DNA of 64,000 bases, from positions 1 through 64,000 of the forward strand of contig JACKPC010000007.1 in NCBI GenBank assembly GCA_024233835.1, given 5' to 3'. A program made the position numbers and the translations under genes. Shown piece after piece: positions 1 through 8,948 of the stretch (positions are counted from its first letter, which is position 1; each line of letters starts with the position of its first letter). The notes under the pieces are model-generated. The model did not search any database. It was not told the origin of the DNA and saw only the letters and a program-made list of their open reading frames with translations. This DNA comes from Leptospiraceae bacterium (lineage in GTDB: Bacteria; Spirochaetota; Leptospiria; Leptospirales; Leptospiraceae).

Positions 1-300
1 TGCGTTTTTCTACAATGACCGCTAACGTTGCAGCGTGGACGACGTTTTGGGAAGGCGTGAATCTTGCGTCAGTATGCAAGGATTCATGACTGAACCAAAA
101 TGTGGCGAAGCCCAAGAAGCCAACATCATTTCGTTGGCTCGCAGCTCATCATGCTCCTGTTAGAGGGTGTGACCCTTCTACAGCAAGATTAAAAAACATC
201 TCAAATACCCACAAAATTAAAAATAAAAAAAACACTCATACAAATCAACAAAAATATTTATTTAATAAAGAAAAAAACATAAACTAAAAATTCAATCTAT
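1..300. other. Gene-poor, hairpin-rich segment
   Basis: I see no convincing gene here. A hairpin pairs 57-67 (GTGAATCTTGC) with 76-87 (GCAAGGATTCAT) with a single bulged base, and a second pairs GCCAAC (119-124) with GTTGGC (133-138). A CTAAC at 22-26 and a GTTAG at 159-163 bracket these stems, an arrangement that loosely recalls an integron attC site. The outer boxes do not match the attC consensus exactly, so this is only a possibility. From about 185 the sequence becomes A-rich. A 61-codon frame at 102-287 has no ribosome-binding site and runs through the hairpins, so I do not call it. Confidence 0.4.
158..175 (+). repeat. Left copy of an inverted repeat flanking the tandem array
   Basis: TGTTAGAGGGTGTGACCC here is matched in inverted orientation at 861-878; over the 17 bp from GTTAG to GACCC, 15 positions agree. 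The two copies bracket about 700 bp that contain the 55-bp tandem array. They could be the ends of a small mobile or formerly mobile segment, or two halves of recombination sites. The sequence match is directly visible; the function is not. Confidence 0.5.
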
Positions 301-790
301 AAAGAATCATTCTACACAGAAGAGCAAATCTCAAAAACGGAAAGACCAATAGCTACAAAAGTCTTTCTACACAAAAAAGCAAATCTCAAAAACGGATGGC
401 CAATTGCTACAAAAAGTCTTTCTACACAAGAAAGTAAAACTCAAAAACGGATGGCCAATTGCTACAAAAAGTCTTTCTACACAAGAAAGTAAAACTCAAG
501 GACGGAAAGCCAATTGCTACAAAAAGTCTTTCTACACAAAAGAGCAAGACTCAAGAACGGAAAGACCAATAGCTACAAAAAATCTTTCTACACAAAAGAG
601 CAAGACTCAAGAACGGAAAGACCAATAGCTACAAAAAATCTTTCTATACAAAAGAGCAAGACTCAAAAACGGATGGCCAATTGCTACAAAAGTCTTTCTA
701 CACAAGAAAGCAAAACTCAAGAACAGAGAGGCCAATTGCTACAAAAATTCTTTCTACACAAAAAAGCAAAACTCAAAAACAGCAAGATAT
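301..790. repeat. Tandem array of about nine 54-56 bp units (minisatellite)
   Basis: Units begin near 301, 357, 411, 466, 521, 577, 633, 688 and 743, and the last is truncated near 790. Each carries a TTCTACACA start, a variable CAAAACTCAA middle and a CCAATTGCTAC or CCAATAGCTAC end. Unit lengths are 54, 55 or 56 bp, so reading frames shift from copy to copy and conceptual peptides are not conserved. This argues for a non-coding array. Variants alternate between GGATGGCC and GGAAAGACC blocks, as expected from unequal exchange or slippage. There are no unique spacers, so it is not CRISPR. VNTR arrays of similar size are known in Leptospira. Confidence 0.85.
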
Positions 791-1628
791 AATTTTTTTA
801 TTCAAAAAAAACAGAAGTAAAACAAAAAAATCAAAAAAGCGTTTTAAGAAAAAACATATTGGGTCATGCCCTCTAACTAATCATGTGTGCAGTATATATC
901 CGGTTGCTATGAACTAATCCTTATTTCCAAAGGTTCGGATATGCTCGATAAAACAAAATATATCCTGCATTTTAACATCTTAATAACATTCCCTATAAAA
1001 GGACAACAAAAAAAGGAAAGGCGAAAATAGAAATTTGCTTTATAAAAAACTATACAGAAAAATAGTATGTTAAATATGAATGAAAGTAGTGATTTTAAGG
1101 AAAAGGTAGTATCGAGTTTCTTAAAGGCATTTTCGAAGGAATTGCATTTTGTTTCCAATCAGGAAATTTGCTTCTTCTTGGAGAGAAATCCTATTTTTCC
1201 CTCTTCTCAGGGATTCCTTATTTTACGAAATTTTGTCACCTTAAATCAGGGAAATCTTTCTGAATCGTAGGCGAGTCGTCGGTGGCTCTCCTGTTTTCCG
1301 GGAAATTTGAGGGGATAGGTTAAAAAAAAATTTTCGGGAAAAGTTCCTCTAAGGCTTGCTCCTATTCTTCTTTCAGTCTTCTATTATTCATCTATCAGGT
1401 ACAGAATAAGGTGTAGAATATAGTTTTCTACCACCCCTTCTTTCAGAAAAGGTGAAACAAAGGTGAATGCAAAGGTGAATGCAAAGGTGATAGAGGAGGT
1501 GATAGAGGAGGTGATTCCGGACCTGATTCCAGGGCTGATAGATGACTGAGAGGAGGATGATTGCAGTCCGGGAGCAAGCTTTGCTTTCTCCCTAAGTACC
1601 GGTTTTTTCTCAATTTTTTGTTGAAAAA
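791..1628. other. Intergenic stretch with a 12-bp repeat run
   Basis: No gene can be supported. A 67-codon frame at 1067-1270 lacks a ribosome-binding site and resembles nothing I recognise. Between 1463 and 1510 there are four consecutive 12-bp units: GTGAATGCAAAG twice, then GTGATAGAGGAG twice. In one frame they read as a regular 4-residue repeat (VNAK, VNAK, VIEE, VIEE) and the frame continues to a TGA at 1547-1549. There is no ATG or clear leader for this frame, so it may be a gene remnant or a plain short repeat. Confidence 0.4.
861..878 (-). repeat. Right copy of the inverted repeat flanking the tandem array
   Basis: GGGTCATGCCCTCTAAC is the reverse complement of the copy at 158-175 apart from two bases. 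It lies about 70 bp beyond the end of the 55-bp array. No GTTAG partner that would complete an attC-like site is visible downstream. Confidence 0.5.
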
Positions 1629-3635
1629 CTATTTAATGAGGTGTAAGGGGTCTAAGGCTTTGTATTTATCCAGTAACTGCCCGGCTTTTTCTTCTTCTTT
1701 ATTCATTCTGGCAATTTCAGATAGTTCTCGATAACAAAAGGCTGAACGCGGATTTAATTTTACACAACGTAAAAAACGGTCTTCTGCTTTTTTTAGAAAA
1801 GGTAGGCCCTCGCGGCTAAGTTCAAGGTAAATTTCACCGGTGAATAATTCTCGTTTTTCATCAACTCGAAGGGGAAGATACTTTTTATCTAATTGGATGA
1901 ATTTTTTGACATTCGGGCTTGCTGCAAGCGGAACACGAAACCGGAAATTATGGAAATTGTCATGCTGAATTTCTTTATAAAATAGATTTTCTATCTGGTC
2001 GGCAAGCTGATAATTATAAGAGAGCAGAAATGATGTAAACATGAATATAAATAAACCCGTTAGGGTTATTTTTCTTACATAAGGATTTAAACTCAGAGTT
2101 ACAGTATAAATAATCTTACTTCTGTAACTTGCAGCTAAAATTCCGAGGAGAACTATAACAAGATAGAAAATAATAGAATCCGGAATAGTATAATCAAATA
2201 ATTCCTGCATAAATACAGATAGAAGCGCGGAAAGAGGAATCAGTATAAATACGGATACTTTCTTTTTTAAGAATGATTTAATAAGAAGGATAGAGAGGTA
2301 TAAAGACAGGAGGGAATAGGAAAGGACTCCTAAAAAACCGTAGTTATTAAAAAGTTGAAATATAAGGTTATGCGCATGAGGATTGGCTCCCGAATATTGA
2401 ACATAGTCCTGGATAATTTTTAAAACCTTTGGAGACAAATCCTTTGTAGGATAGGTAGAAAGAATACTTTCATTCTCCGGTCCGAAACCAAGAAAAGGAG
2501 CTTCCCTGCTGGTTATCCTATAAAAATATTCCCAGATTCCAAACCGAACTTCTAAAGTAGAGACATCGGTAAACATGGAAGATTTTTTGGCATTGAGAAA
2601 AACAAAAATACCGAAAGCAAAAAATGTAAGCAAGATAAGAAAGAAGGCCTTTTTATTTTGATGAATAATTCTTGTATTTTTTAAAAAGTGCAAAAGGATA
2701 AAAACCGAACTTATACCTATTGCCAGAATAGAAGCCCTTGAGTGCGTAAAATAAAGCACAACTAAGGAGATCATTAAAATGAAACCGTAAACGAATTTAT
2801 AAGGTTTTTGAAAGAGTGTAAAAAAAAGTACCAGGGGAAAATTAATAGCAATCATGGAGCCTATAGAGTTCACCTGGAAGCTTCCAATGCTTGTTTCAAA
2901 GGTGCGTTGAAAGAGGAATAGTGTATTGGATTGGAAGAGATAGGCCAGAAATATTAGAATAGAAAGGGAATAATACAAAAAAATAAAACCCATAATAAGG
3001 CGTTTTTCTTTTATATTTTGAAATAAAGAAAGGATATAAAAGATCACAAGTCCCGAAACAAGATAAAGAAAAGAAGGAAGACTTCTCGCAAAATTAGCAG
3101 AAAAAACTGTAGATAAAATGGAAGATACAAAAATAAGAAAGGCTAATATATGCAGAGGACGAAGTTTAAACTTTTTAGGAAGTTCAAAACAACTTACAAA
3201 TAAAAAAGAATATAACAGAAGAGGAATAGAACGGGTAGAATTAATCAGGTAATACCAGGATAAAAAAATGTGGGTAGAGGATAGGAGAGTAAAAACAAAA
3301 AGTATTCTTTTCGTTTTTTGTTTATGAACCAAAAATAAAAAACTAAAGAAAGAAGTATAGTAGAGAAACTTAAGGTACATTTTTTGTTTGATTACAAAAG
3401 ATTCCGGTAAATATATCATTCCGTTAATGGAAGAATATAAGATTAAATAGATAGAAGCAATATAAAAGATCAGCTCTTTATAGCTTTTGAGAGCTTCTTT
3501 CTTTTTATAAAAGAAAAAAGAAGCCATGGCTGTAGTCGGCCAGAAAAGTTCTTTTGTAACACCTATCCTTTCCAGATCCAGATAGAAATGAAAGAATAGA
3601 AATACGATGAAAGAAACCTGAAGGAAAACAAGCAT
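1629..3635 (-). CDS. O-antigen ligase/polymerase-like membrane protein (Wzy_C) with C-terminal TPR
   Basis: This 668-residue protein is dominated by hydrophobic segments up to about residue 540, giving at least ten membrane spans. A periplasmic loop holds GFGPENE and NPHAHNLIFQLFNNYG, the His-containing pattern of the Wzy_C family, whose members join O-antigen or other glycans to lipid acceptors at the periplasmic face. The last 80 residues look like TPR helices, with a CVKLNPRSAFCYRELSEIA stretch, an arrangement common in such ligases from spirochaetes and Bacteroidetes. No other glycan cluster genes adjoin it; ileS is divergent about 200 bp away. The acceptor, and whether it is ligase or polymerase, cannot be told from sequence. 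Confidence 0.8.
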   Translation of the reverse strand: MLVFLQVSFIVFLFFHFYLDLERIGVTKELFWPTTAMASFFFYKKKEALKSYKELIFYIASIYLILYSSINGMIYLPESFVIKQKMYLKFLYYTSFFSFLFLVHKQKTKRILFVFTLLSSTHIFLSWYYLINSTRSIPLLLYSFLFVSCFELPKKFKLRPLHILAFLIFVSSILSTVFSANFARSLPSFLYLVSGLVIFYILSLFQNIKEKRLIMGFIFLYYSLSILIFLAYLFQSNTLFLFQRTFETSIGSFQVNSIGSMIAINFPLVLFFTLFQKPYKFVYGFILMISLVVLYFTHSRASILAIGISSVFILLHFLKNTRIIHQNKKAFFLILLTFFAFGIFVFLNAKKSSMFTDVSTLEVRFGIWEYFYRITSREAPFLGFGPENESILSTYPTKDLSPKVLKIIQDYVQYSGANPHAHNLIFQLFNNYGFLGVLSYSLLSLYLSILLIKSFLKKKVSVFILIPLSALLSVFMQELFDYTIPDSIIFYLVIVLLGILAASYRSKIIYTVTLSLNPYVRKITLTGLFIFMFTSFLLSYNYQLADQIENLFYKEIQHDNFHNFRFRVPLAASPNVKKFIQLDKKYLPLRVDEKRELFTGEIYLELSREGLPFLKKAEDRFLRCVKLNPRSAFCYRELSEIARMNKEEEKAGQLLDKYKALDPLHLIK

Positions 3636-3835
3636 ACGAACTTAGGGAATGACTCCACTCATATTCTCAATAAAACATAAGTTCAAAACTCCGAAAAAAA
3701 TAGAGTTTCCTTTTTGTCTCAGGTTCCTGATATCCATCTTGTTCTTCCCAGAATTTGTACCTTATCCCTCTTTGTAAAGGTTTTTAAAACCTAAAAGATA
3801 AAATCTATATTGTAGAGAATTGAGCCAAAAAAAGA

Positions 3836-6592
3836 ATGGTACTACTTATGAAGGGTGAAACAGAGAACAAAAATTCTTACAGTAATACTATTTTACTGCC
3901 AAAAACATCTTTTCCGATGAAAGCAGACCTCGCAAAACGGGAAGTTCCCCAGGTGAAAGACTGGGAGGATTCGAATCTTTTTCAGAGAATGCTTTCGTCC
4001 AGGGATCCCAAAAAAAGCTTTGTCTTTCATGATGGCCCTCCTTATGCAAACGGGAACTTTCATGTCGGCCACTCCCTGAACAAGGTTCTAAAAGACATCA
4101 TCGTTAAGTTTCGTCATTTACAGGGTTATTATACGGATATGATTCCCGGCTGGGATTGTCACGGCTTACCGATTGAAGTTCAGGTTTTGAAAAAGCTGGG
4201 AAAAGATGCCTCCTCTGTCTCACCTTCCGAACTCAGGAAAAAATGTCGGGAATATGCAGAACAATACGTAGAAATCCAGGGAAAGGATCTGAGTCGTTTC
4301 CTTTGCCTCTGGGACAAGAACCGAAAATACCTGACTATGAGTCGGGATTTTGAAGCCAAAATTGTCGAAATATTCGGAAAGCTCTATAAAGAGGGTTATA
4401 TCTACAAGGGTAAAAAGCCCGTTTACTGGTGCGTGGCTTTAGGAACGGCTCATGCGGAAGCGGAAATTGAGTATAAAAACCATGTTTCTCCCTCTATTTA
4501 TGTGAAGTTTCCGGTCAAGGGAGAAAATGCACTTTCCTGTCTTATCTGGACAACCACTCCCTGGACGCTCCCGGCGAATCTGGCTATCTGTTTCAATGGG
4601 AATTTTGCCTATTCGGTTTATAGCTCAGATGGTAATGAAGACCTGATTTTTGCAGACGGACTGAAAGAATCCATCGAGGAAAAAACAGGCTTAAAATTCC
4701 AAAAAGTTCGGGCAGTTCCGGTTTCTGAGCTGGAGAAAATGAAATTTTCTCACCCTTTTATTGAGCGTGAAGTCGTTCCCCTGTTCGGAGAGCATGTCAC
4801 CCTTGAAGCCGGAACAGGTTGTGTGCACACAGCTCCCGGCCACGGTATGGATGACTATAAAGTCGGGATTAAAGCCGGTCTGGAGCTTTTAAGCCCCGTA
4901 GATGATAGGGGAAAGTTTACCGATGAGTTCCCTCTGATGAAAGGAGAGAATATCTTCGCATCCAATCCGAAGATTGTGGAATTGCTTCGGGAAAAGGGTA
5001 AGCTTCTGCATCATAGTGAAATTGAACACTCCTATCCCCATAGCTGGAGGAGTAAAAAGCCTCTTATTTTCAGGGCAACTCCTCAGTGGTTTTTTTCGGT
5101 GGATCACAATAACCTGAGACAAAAATGTATAGAAGCCATTGATTCGGTAAAATGGATCCCGGACTGGGGTATTAATCGGATCCGAGCTATGGTAGAAAAC
5201 CGCCCGGACTGGTGTCTTTCGAGACAGAGAAACTGGGGAGTGCCTATTCCTTCCTTTCACTGTGCGGATTGCGGACATACCCAGCTAACTCCCAAAATGA
5301 TAGACTTTTTTACCGGACTCGTAAAAAAAGAAGGTATTGAAGTCTGGTATGACTGGGAAGAAGCAAAACTTTTGCCCGAAGGAACCCAATGTGAAAGATG
5401 TGGCTCTTCTTCTCTAAAAAAAGAAAATGATATTCTGGATGTATGGTTTGATTCCGGGGTTTCCAACTTCGCAGTTCTGGAAGAAAGGGGAAATCAACCG
5501 GTGGCTGATTTATACCTCGAAGGCTCAGACCAGCACAGGGGTTGGTTTCAGTCCAGTCTCTGGCCTTCCGTAGCTCTAAGGGGAAAGCCTCCCTATGCCA
5601 ATGTTCTAACCCACGGCTATGTTCTGGACGAGAAAGGCCGGGCTATGTCCAAGTCTCTCGGAAATGGAGTAGATCCGATTAAGGATGTAATTGATATTTA
5701 CGGAGCGGATGTTTTACGCCTCTGGGTTTCTTCTCAGGATTTTCGGGATGATAACCGCATTGGTTCGGAAGCCTTAAAGGTTTTGTCCGAGCAATACAGG
5801 AAAGTTCGAAATACTTTCCGTTATTTACTGGGTAATCTGGATGGTCATAAAAAAGAGGATAATCTTCCCATCGCAGAATTAGAGGATATCGATAGCTATT
5901 ACCTTTCCCGATTTGCGACATTTATCACCGAATTAGCTTCGGCCTATGAGAATTACCAGTTTCATACAATTTATCAGAAACTGGTGAATTTCTGCACGGT
6001 AGATTTGTCCCAGGAATATTTTGAGATTATCCGGGATAGGATGTACTGTGATAGAAGAGATTCTAAAACGAGACGTTCTTCCTGTACGGTTCTTTCCATT
6101 ATTCTGGAAACCCTGACAGTTTATATTTCCCCAATCTTAAGTTTCACGGCGGAAGAAGTTTGGAAATCTTACGGAAAGAAAGATTCTGTTTTTCTAAGTA
6201 CCTTTCAGGATGTAGCTCCTTACAAAAATCCGGAGATTGAAAAGAAACTATCTCCTGTTTTTAAGGCAAAAGAAACGGTTCAAAAAGCCCTGGAGCTGGC
6301 CCGACAGGCAGGGAAAATAGGGAAATCTCTTGAAGCTAAACTTGTATTTGAGAGAAAGAAGGAGAATTTTCTTTCCGGATTTTCTACTGAAGACTTATCT
6401 TTCTATTATGTTGTATCCCAGGTATCGTTCGGAGAAAACCCGGAGGAATTTCATTCCAAACTTGAGTTAGAAGAGGGAATGGTTTATGTTGTGTCTCCAA
6501 AAGAAGAGCGCTGTCCGAGGTGCTGGAGATATACCGAAGACATGACGAAAGAAAAAGAACTTTGTAAACGCTGCGAGGAAGCAATTCACTAA
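3836..6592 (+). CDS. ileS: Isoleucyl-tRNA synthetase
   Basis: Class I aminoacyl-tRNA synthetase that charges tRNA-Ile with isoleucine in the cytoplasm. The protein has 918 residues, the normal bacterial length. The HIGH signature is HVGH at residues 76-79, preceded by DGPPYANGN. The KMSKS loop is AMSKS near residue 604. A large editing (CP1) insert lies between, including TTTPWTLPAN. The C-terminus carries a CPRCW...CKRC zinc finger, typical of the bacterial-type enzyme. The first ATG is used here; a second ATG four codons on (3848) is equally plausible, as neither has a strong ribosome-binding site. No T-box leader is visible upstream. Confidence 0.97.
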   Translation: MVLLMKGETENKNSYSNTILLPKTSFPMKADLAKREVPQVKDWEDSNLFQRMLSSRDPKKSFVFHDGPPYANGNFHVGHSLNKVLKDIIVKFRHLQGYYTDMIPGWDCHGLPIEVQVLKKLGKDASSVSPSELRKKCREYAEQYVEIQGKDLSRFLCLWDKNRKYLTMSRDFEAKIVEIFGKLYKEGYIYKGKKPVYWCVALGTAHAEAEIEYKNHVSPSIYVKFPVKGENALSCLIWTTTPWTLPANLAICFNGNFAYSVYSSDGNEDLIFADGLKESIEEKTGLKFQKVRAVPVSELEKMKFSHPFIEREVVPLFGEHVTLEAGTGCVHTAPGHGMDDYKVGIKAGLELLSPVDDRGKFTDEFPLMKGENIFASNPKIVELLREKGKLLHHSEIEHSYPHSWRSKKPLIFRATPQWFFSVDHNNLRQKCIEAIDSVKWIPDWGINRIRAMVENRPDWCLSRQRNWGVPIPSFHCADCGHTQLTPKMIDFFTGLVKKEGIEVWYDWEEAKLLPEGTQCERCGSSSLKKENDILDVWFDSGVSNFAVLEERGNQPVADLYLEGSDQHRGWFQSSLWPSVALRGKPPYANVLTHGYVLDEKGRAMSKSLGNGVDPIKDVIDIYGADVLRLWVSSQDFRDDNRIGSEALKVLSEQYRKVRNTFRYLLGNLDGHKKEDNLPIAELEDIDSYYLSRFATFITELASAYENYQFHTIYQKLVNFCTVDLSQEYFEIIRDRMYCDRRDSKTRRSSCTVLSIILETLTVYISPILSFTAEEVWKSYGKKDSVFLSTFQDVAPYKNPEIEKKLSPVFKAKETVQKALELARQAGKIGKSLEAKLVFERKKENFLSGFSTEDLSFYYVVSQVSFGENPEEFHSKLELEEGMVYVVSPKEERCPRCWRYTEDMTKEKELCKRCEEAIH

Positions 6593-6621
6593 ACTTCTTT
6601 TATCCTCTTGCTTTTATCCTG

Positions 6622-6649
6622 TGCCTCTATTAGTATAGCTTAAGAGGCA
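6622..6649 (+). promoter_or_regulatory. Leader hairpin covering a ribosome-binding site
   Basis: TGCCTCT (6622-6628) can pair with AGAGGCA (6643-6649) around a 14-base loop. The 3' arm contains AGAGG, which sits 8 bases before the ATG at 6656 and is the likely Shine-Dalgarno sequence. If formed, the hairpin would limit translation of the regulator downstream. Seven paired bases is modest, so this is suggestive only. Confidence 0.35.
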
Positions 6650-6655
6650 TGGGAA

Positions 6656-7762
6656 ATGATTCTTGATAATAAAAAAAAATTAATACTCCTCGTTGATGAT
6701 AATCCTAAGAATATCCAGGTTCTGGCGTCTGTCCTGAAAGGAAAGGAATATCAAATCAATGCAGCCCTGAGCGGTGAAGATGCTTTAAAACGTCTGAAAA
6801 GCGTAGTTCCCGATCTGATCCTTCTGGACGTAATGATGCCCGGGATGGATGGTTTTGAAGTCTGTAAACAAATCAAAAAAGCAGAAGAAACGGCTAATAT
6901 TCCCATTATATTCCTCACGGCAAAAACAGAAACCGAAGACATTGTTCGCGGCTTTGAACTGGGTGCTGCCGATTATGTGTTAAAACCTTTTAATTCTGCT
7001 GAACTTCTTTCTCGTGTGCATACCCATTTAAGTTTAAAGCATAAAGAAGATGCCCTGGTTCGCTCGAATGCCGAGCAAAAAGAACTTTTACATATTCTCT
7101 CTCATGATCTGAATAACTTTTTTACCTCCATTATCATGTCGGTAGAAATCTTACAAAATTATCCGGCGGATCTGGACGAAAATTTGGAACGGATTAAGCG
7201 AGGTGCTTTAAATGGAGCGGAACTCATTGATTATATCAGACAGATTCGGGCACTTGAAGACAAGGATGATGCACCATCATTTGAAAAGGTCTCTTTAAAA
7301 GATGCAATAAATGAATCCATATTTACACTGATTAGACTCTCTGAAAAGAAACAGGTTTCTATTATAAACCTGATTGATTCCCCCTACTATATATATGCGG
7401 AAAGGGTAAGTTTTGTACACTCTTTATTAAATAACCTTTTATCCAATGCCATTAAATTTTCCTTCATAAATTCAAAGATCGAATGTGAAGTCAAGGAAGA
7501 AGATGGAGACTTATTATTAAGTATTCGAGATTATGGGATCGGAATGTCTGAGTCTTTAAAAAATAGTATTTTTGATATTTCTAAGATAACGACAAGACCC
7601 GGTACCTCCGGTGAAAGAGGAACGGGTTTCGGGCTTCCGCTGGTGAAAAAATTGGTAGAACGATTTGGGGGAAGTATTTTCGTAGAAAGTAAGGAAAAGG
7701 ATGAACCGGATTTCCCAAGAGGAACTAAATTTACCTTAAAACTAAAAAAAGCAGAAAAGTAA
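6656..7762 (+). CDS. Response regulator-histidine kinase fusion (REC-HisKA-HATPase)
   Basis: A cytoplasmic signalling protein of 368 residues with no membrane segment. The N-terminal receiver domain spans residues 7-125: acidic pair D14/D15, phospho-acceptor Asp58 in LLDVMMPG, and conserved Lys110. A dimerisation helix follows with the H-box SHDLNN, making His150 the likely autophosphorylation site, then an HATPase domain with NLLSNAIKFS (N box), DYGIGM (G1) and GTGFGLPLVKKL (G2). An input receiver in front of a kinase is typical of phosphorelay elements that take a signal from another kinase. It follows ileS by 63 bp and has no adjacent partner, so the pathway is unknown. Confidence 0.9.
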   Translation: MILDNKKKLILLVDDNPKNIQVLASVLKGKEYQINAALSGEDALKRLKSVVPDLILLDVMMPGMDGFEVCKQIKKAEETANIPIIFLTAKTETEDIVRGFELGAADYVLKPFNSAELLSRVHTHLSLKHKEDALVRSNAEQKELLHILSHDLNNFFTSIIMSVEILQNYPADLDENLERIKRGALNGAELIDYIRQIRALEDKDDAPSFEKVSLKDAINESIFTLIRLSEKKQVSIINLIDSPYYIYAERVSFVHSLLNNLLSNAIKFSFINSKIECEVKEEDGDLLLSIRDYGIGMSESLKNSIFDISKITTRPGTSGERGTGFGLPLVKKLVERFGGSIFVESKEKDEPDFPRGTKFTLKLKKAEK

Positions 7763-7766
7763 GGGG

Positions 7767-7811
7767 CATTGGTTGCCGCCCTTCGCTCCGCTCAGGGATC
7801 GGCAATCAATG
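7767..7811. terminator. Long hairpin between convergent genes, probable bidirectional terminator or REP
   Basis: CATTGGTTGCCG (7767-7778) and CGGCAATCAATG (7800-7811) pair over 12 bp with one G-U. The loop contains GCCCTTCGCTCCGCTCAGGG, itself partly palindromic and of a composition common in dispersed intergenic repeats. It lies in the 63-bp gap between two convergent genes, so termination in both directions is plausible, although no long T-run follows on either side. Confidence 0.5.
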
Positions 7812-7825
7812 GCATATCTTTTAGT

Positions 7826-8938
7826 TTAAGCTTTAAATTCTTTAAGAGTTGTAATCACTTCCTGAAATTCATCTTCTCTCATATACGGAAATAGAGGAAG
7901 GTTCAGTATGCTACTACAAATTTCTTTTGTGACTCCCTTATCAAAGGATTTTTTACAGAAGTCTTTGGCACCCGGTTGGGCAGACATAGCTCCCGGATAA
8001 ATTACACCGGAACCGATTCCCTTTTCTTTTAGTAAATCCTGCAGGCGAGTCCTTTCTTCCGGAGAAAATAAACAGGCGTTGCAGTATCCATTTTCTTCTA
8101 TGCCTTCCGGTGGGCTCAGGACCCGAATGCCCAGTTTGGGTAATTCTTCCTGGTATTTTTTCGCCCAGTACTGTCTGGATTTCAACCTTTCCGGGAACTC
8201 TTTTAGGGAGATTCGAAGAAAAGCTGCTTGAAGAGAGTCCAGGCGTGAATTCCAACCCACAAGGCCGTGGCCATAATGGGTGGTTCTACCGTGATTGGCG
8301 AGAGTTCTGACTGTATTGGCCAGCGACTCATCATTGGTAAATACAGCTCCTGCATCTCCGGCGGCTCCCAAAACTTTAGCCGGATAAAAAGATGTAGTGG
8401 CAATATGTGCATTTTTATAGATGGATTCAGAACCGACTTTTACTCCGAAACTCTGAGCCCCATCTTCAATCAGGGGAATATTTTTAGAAGTACATAACTC
8501 TCGGAATTTTTGTAGGTCTTTAGAAGCCCAACCATACAGGTGAACCAGTATAGCTGCTTTGGGTTTTATCTCTTCTACTGCTTTTGCAAAGGTTTCAAAG
8601 TCCATTTGCAGATCTTCTTTATTGATATCTACCGTATAGGGTTCTGCGGAAACATTCACTACAGATTCAAATGTAGCCCAGAAGGTAGAATCCGGAAGTA
8701 AAACCTTATCTCCGGCACCAACACCTACAGCGCGCAGAGCGAGTTGAAGAGCGTCGGTTCCGTTTGCACAACTTACGCAGTACCGGGTTTCCGCATAAGC
8801 AGATAATTCTTTTTCCAGTTCCTGGACTTCTATACCACCGATAAAAGCTGCATTTTGGGACATCTCAGCAACCTTGTGGTTCCATTTGTCCAGAAAACCG
8901 TTTTCATAACGTTTAATGTCAATGAAGGGTACTCCCAT
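7826..8938 (-). CDS. DegT/DnrJ/EryC1/StrS-family PLP aminotransferase
   Basis: Protein of 370 residues matching the sugar aminotransferase family, which forms amino-sugars from keto-sugar nucleotides, generally for LPS or other surface glycans. Visible marks are NGTDALQLALRA for phosphate binding, the IEDGAQSFG Asp/Gln motif that contacts the PLP ring, and SFYPAKVLGAAGDAGA with the Schiff-base lysine. Its start lies 10 bp from the lon stop codon and is preceded by AAGGACAAGACG. No nucleotide-sugar synthesis partners are next to it, so the exact sugar is unknown. Confidence 0.88.
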   Translation of the reverse strand: MGVPFIDIKRYENGFLDKWNHKVAEMSQNAAFIGGIEVQELEKELSAYAETRYCVSCANGTDALQLALRAVGVGAGDKVLLPDSTFWATFESVVNVSAEPYTVDINKEDLQMDFETFAKAVEEIKPKAAILVHLYGWASKDLQKFRELCTSKNIPLIEDGAQSFGVKVGSESIYKNAHIATTSFYPAKVLGAAGDAGAVFTNDESLANTVRTLANHGRTTHYGHGLVGWNSRLDSLQAAFLRISLKEFPERLKSRQYWAKKYQEELPKLGIRVLSPPEGIEENGYCNACLFSPEERTRLQDLLKEKGIGSGVIYPGAMSAQPGAKDFCKKSFDKGVTKEICSSILNLPLFPYMREDEFQEVITTLKEFKA

Positions 8939-8948
8939 CGTCTTGTCC

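Noticed and set aside
301..790. CRISPR array
   Set aside because: The units are contiguous with no unique spacers; variation is spread through the whole unit, which fits a minisatellite.
404..917. Overlapping coding frames across the tandem array
   Set aside because: Unit length alternates between 54, 55 and 56 bp, so frames shift; no ribosome-binding sites; peptides only reflect the DNA repeat.
1067..1270. 67-codon plus-strand frame
   Set aside because: No Shine-Dalgarno, no recognisable family, and the minus strand is also open over part of it.
3778..3792. Small palindrome AGGTTTTTAAAACCT upstream of ileS
   Set aside because: AT-rich palindromes of this size are expected by chance, and no T-box or promoter fit was found.
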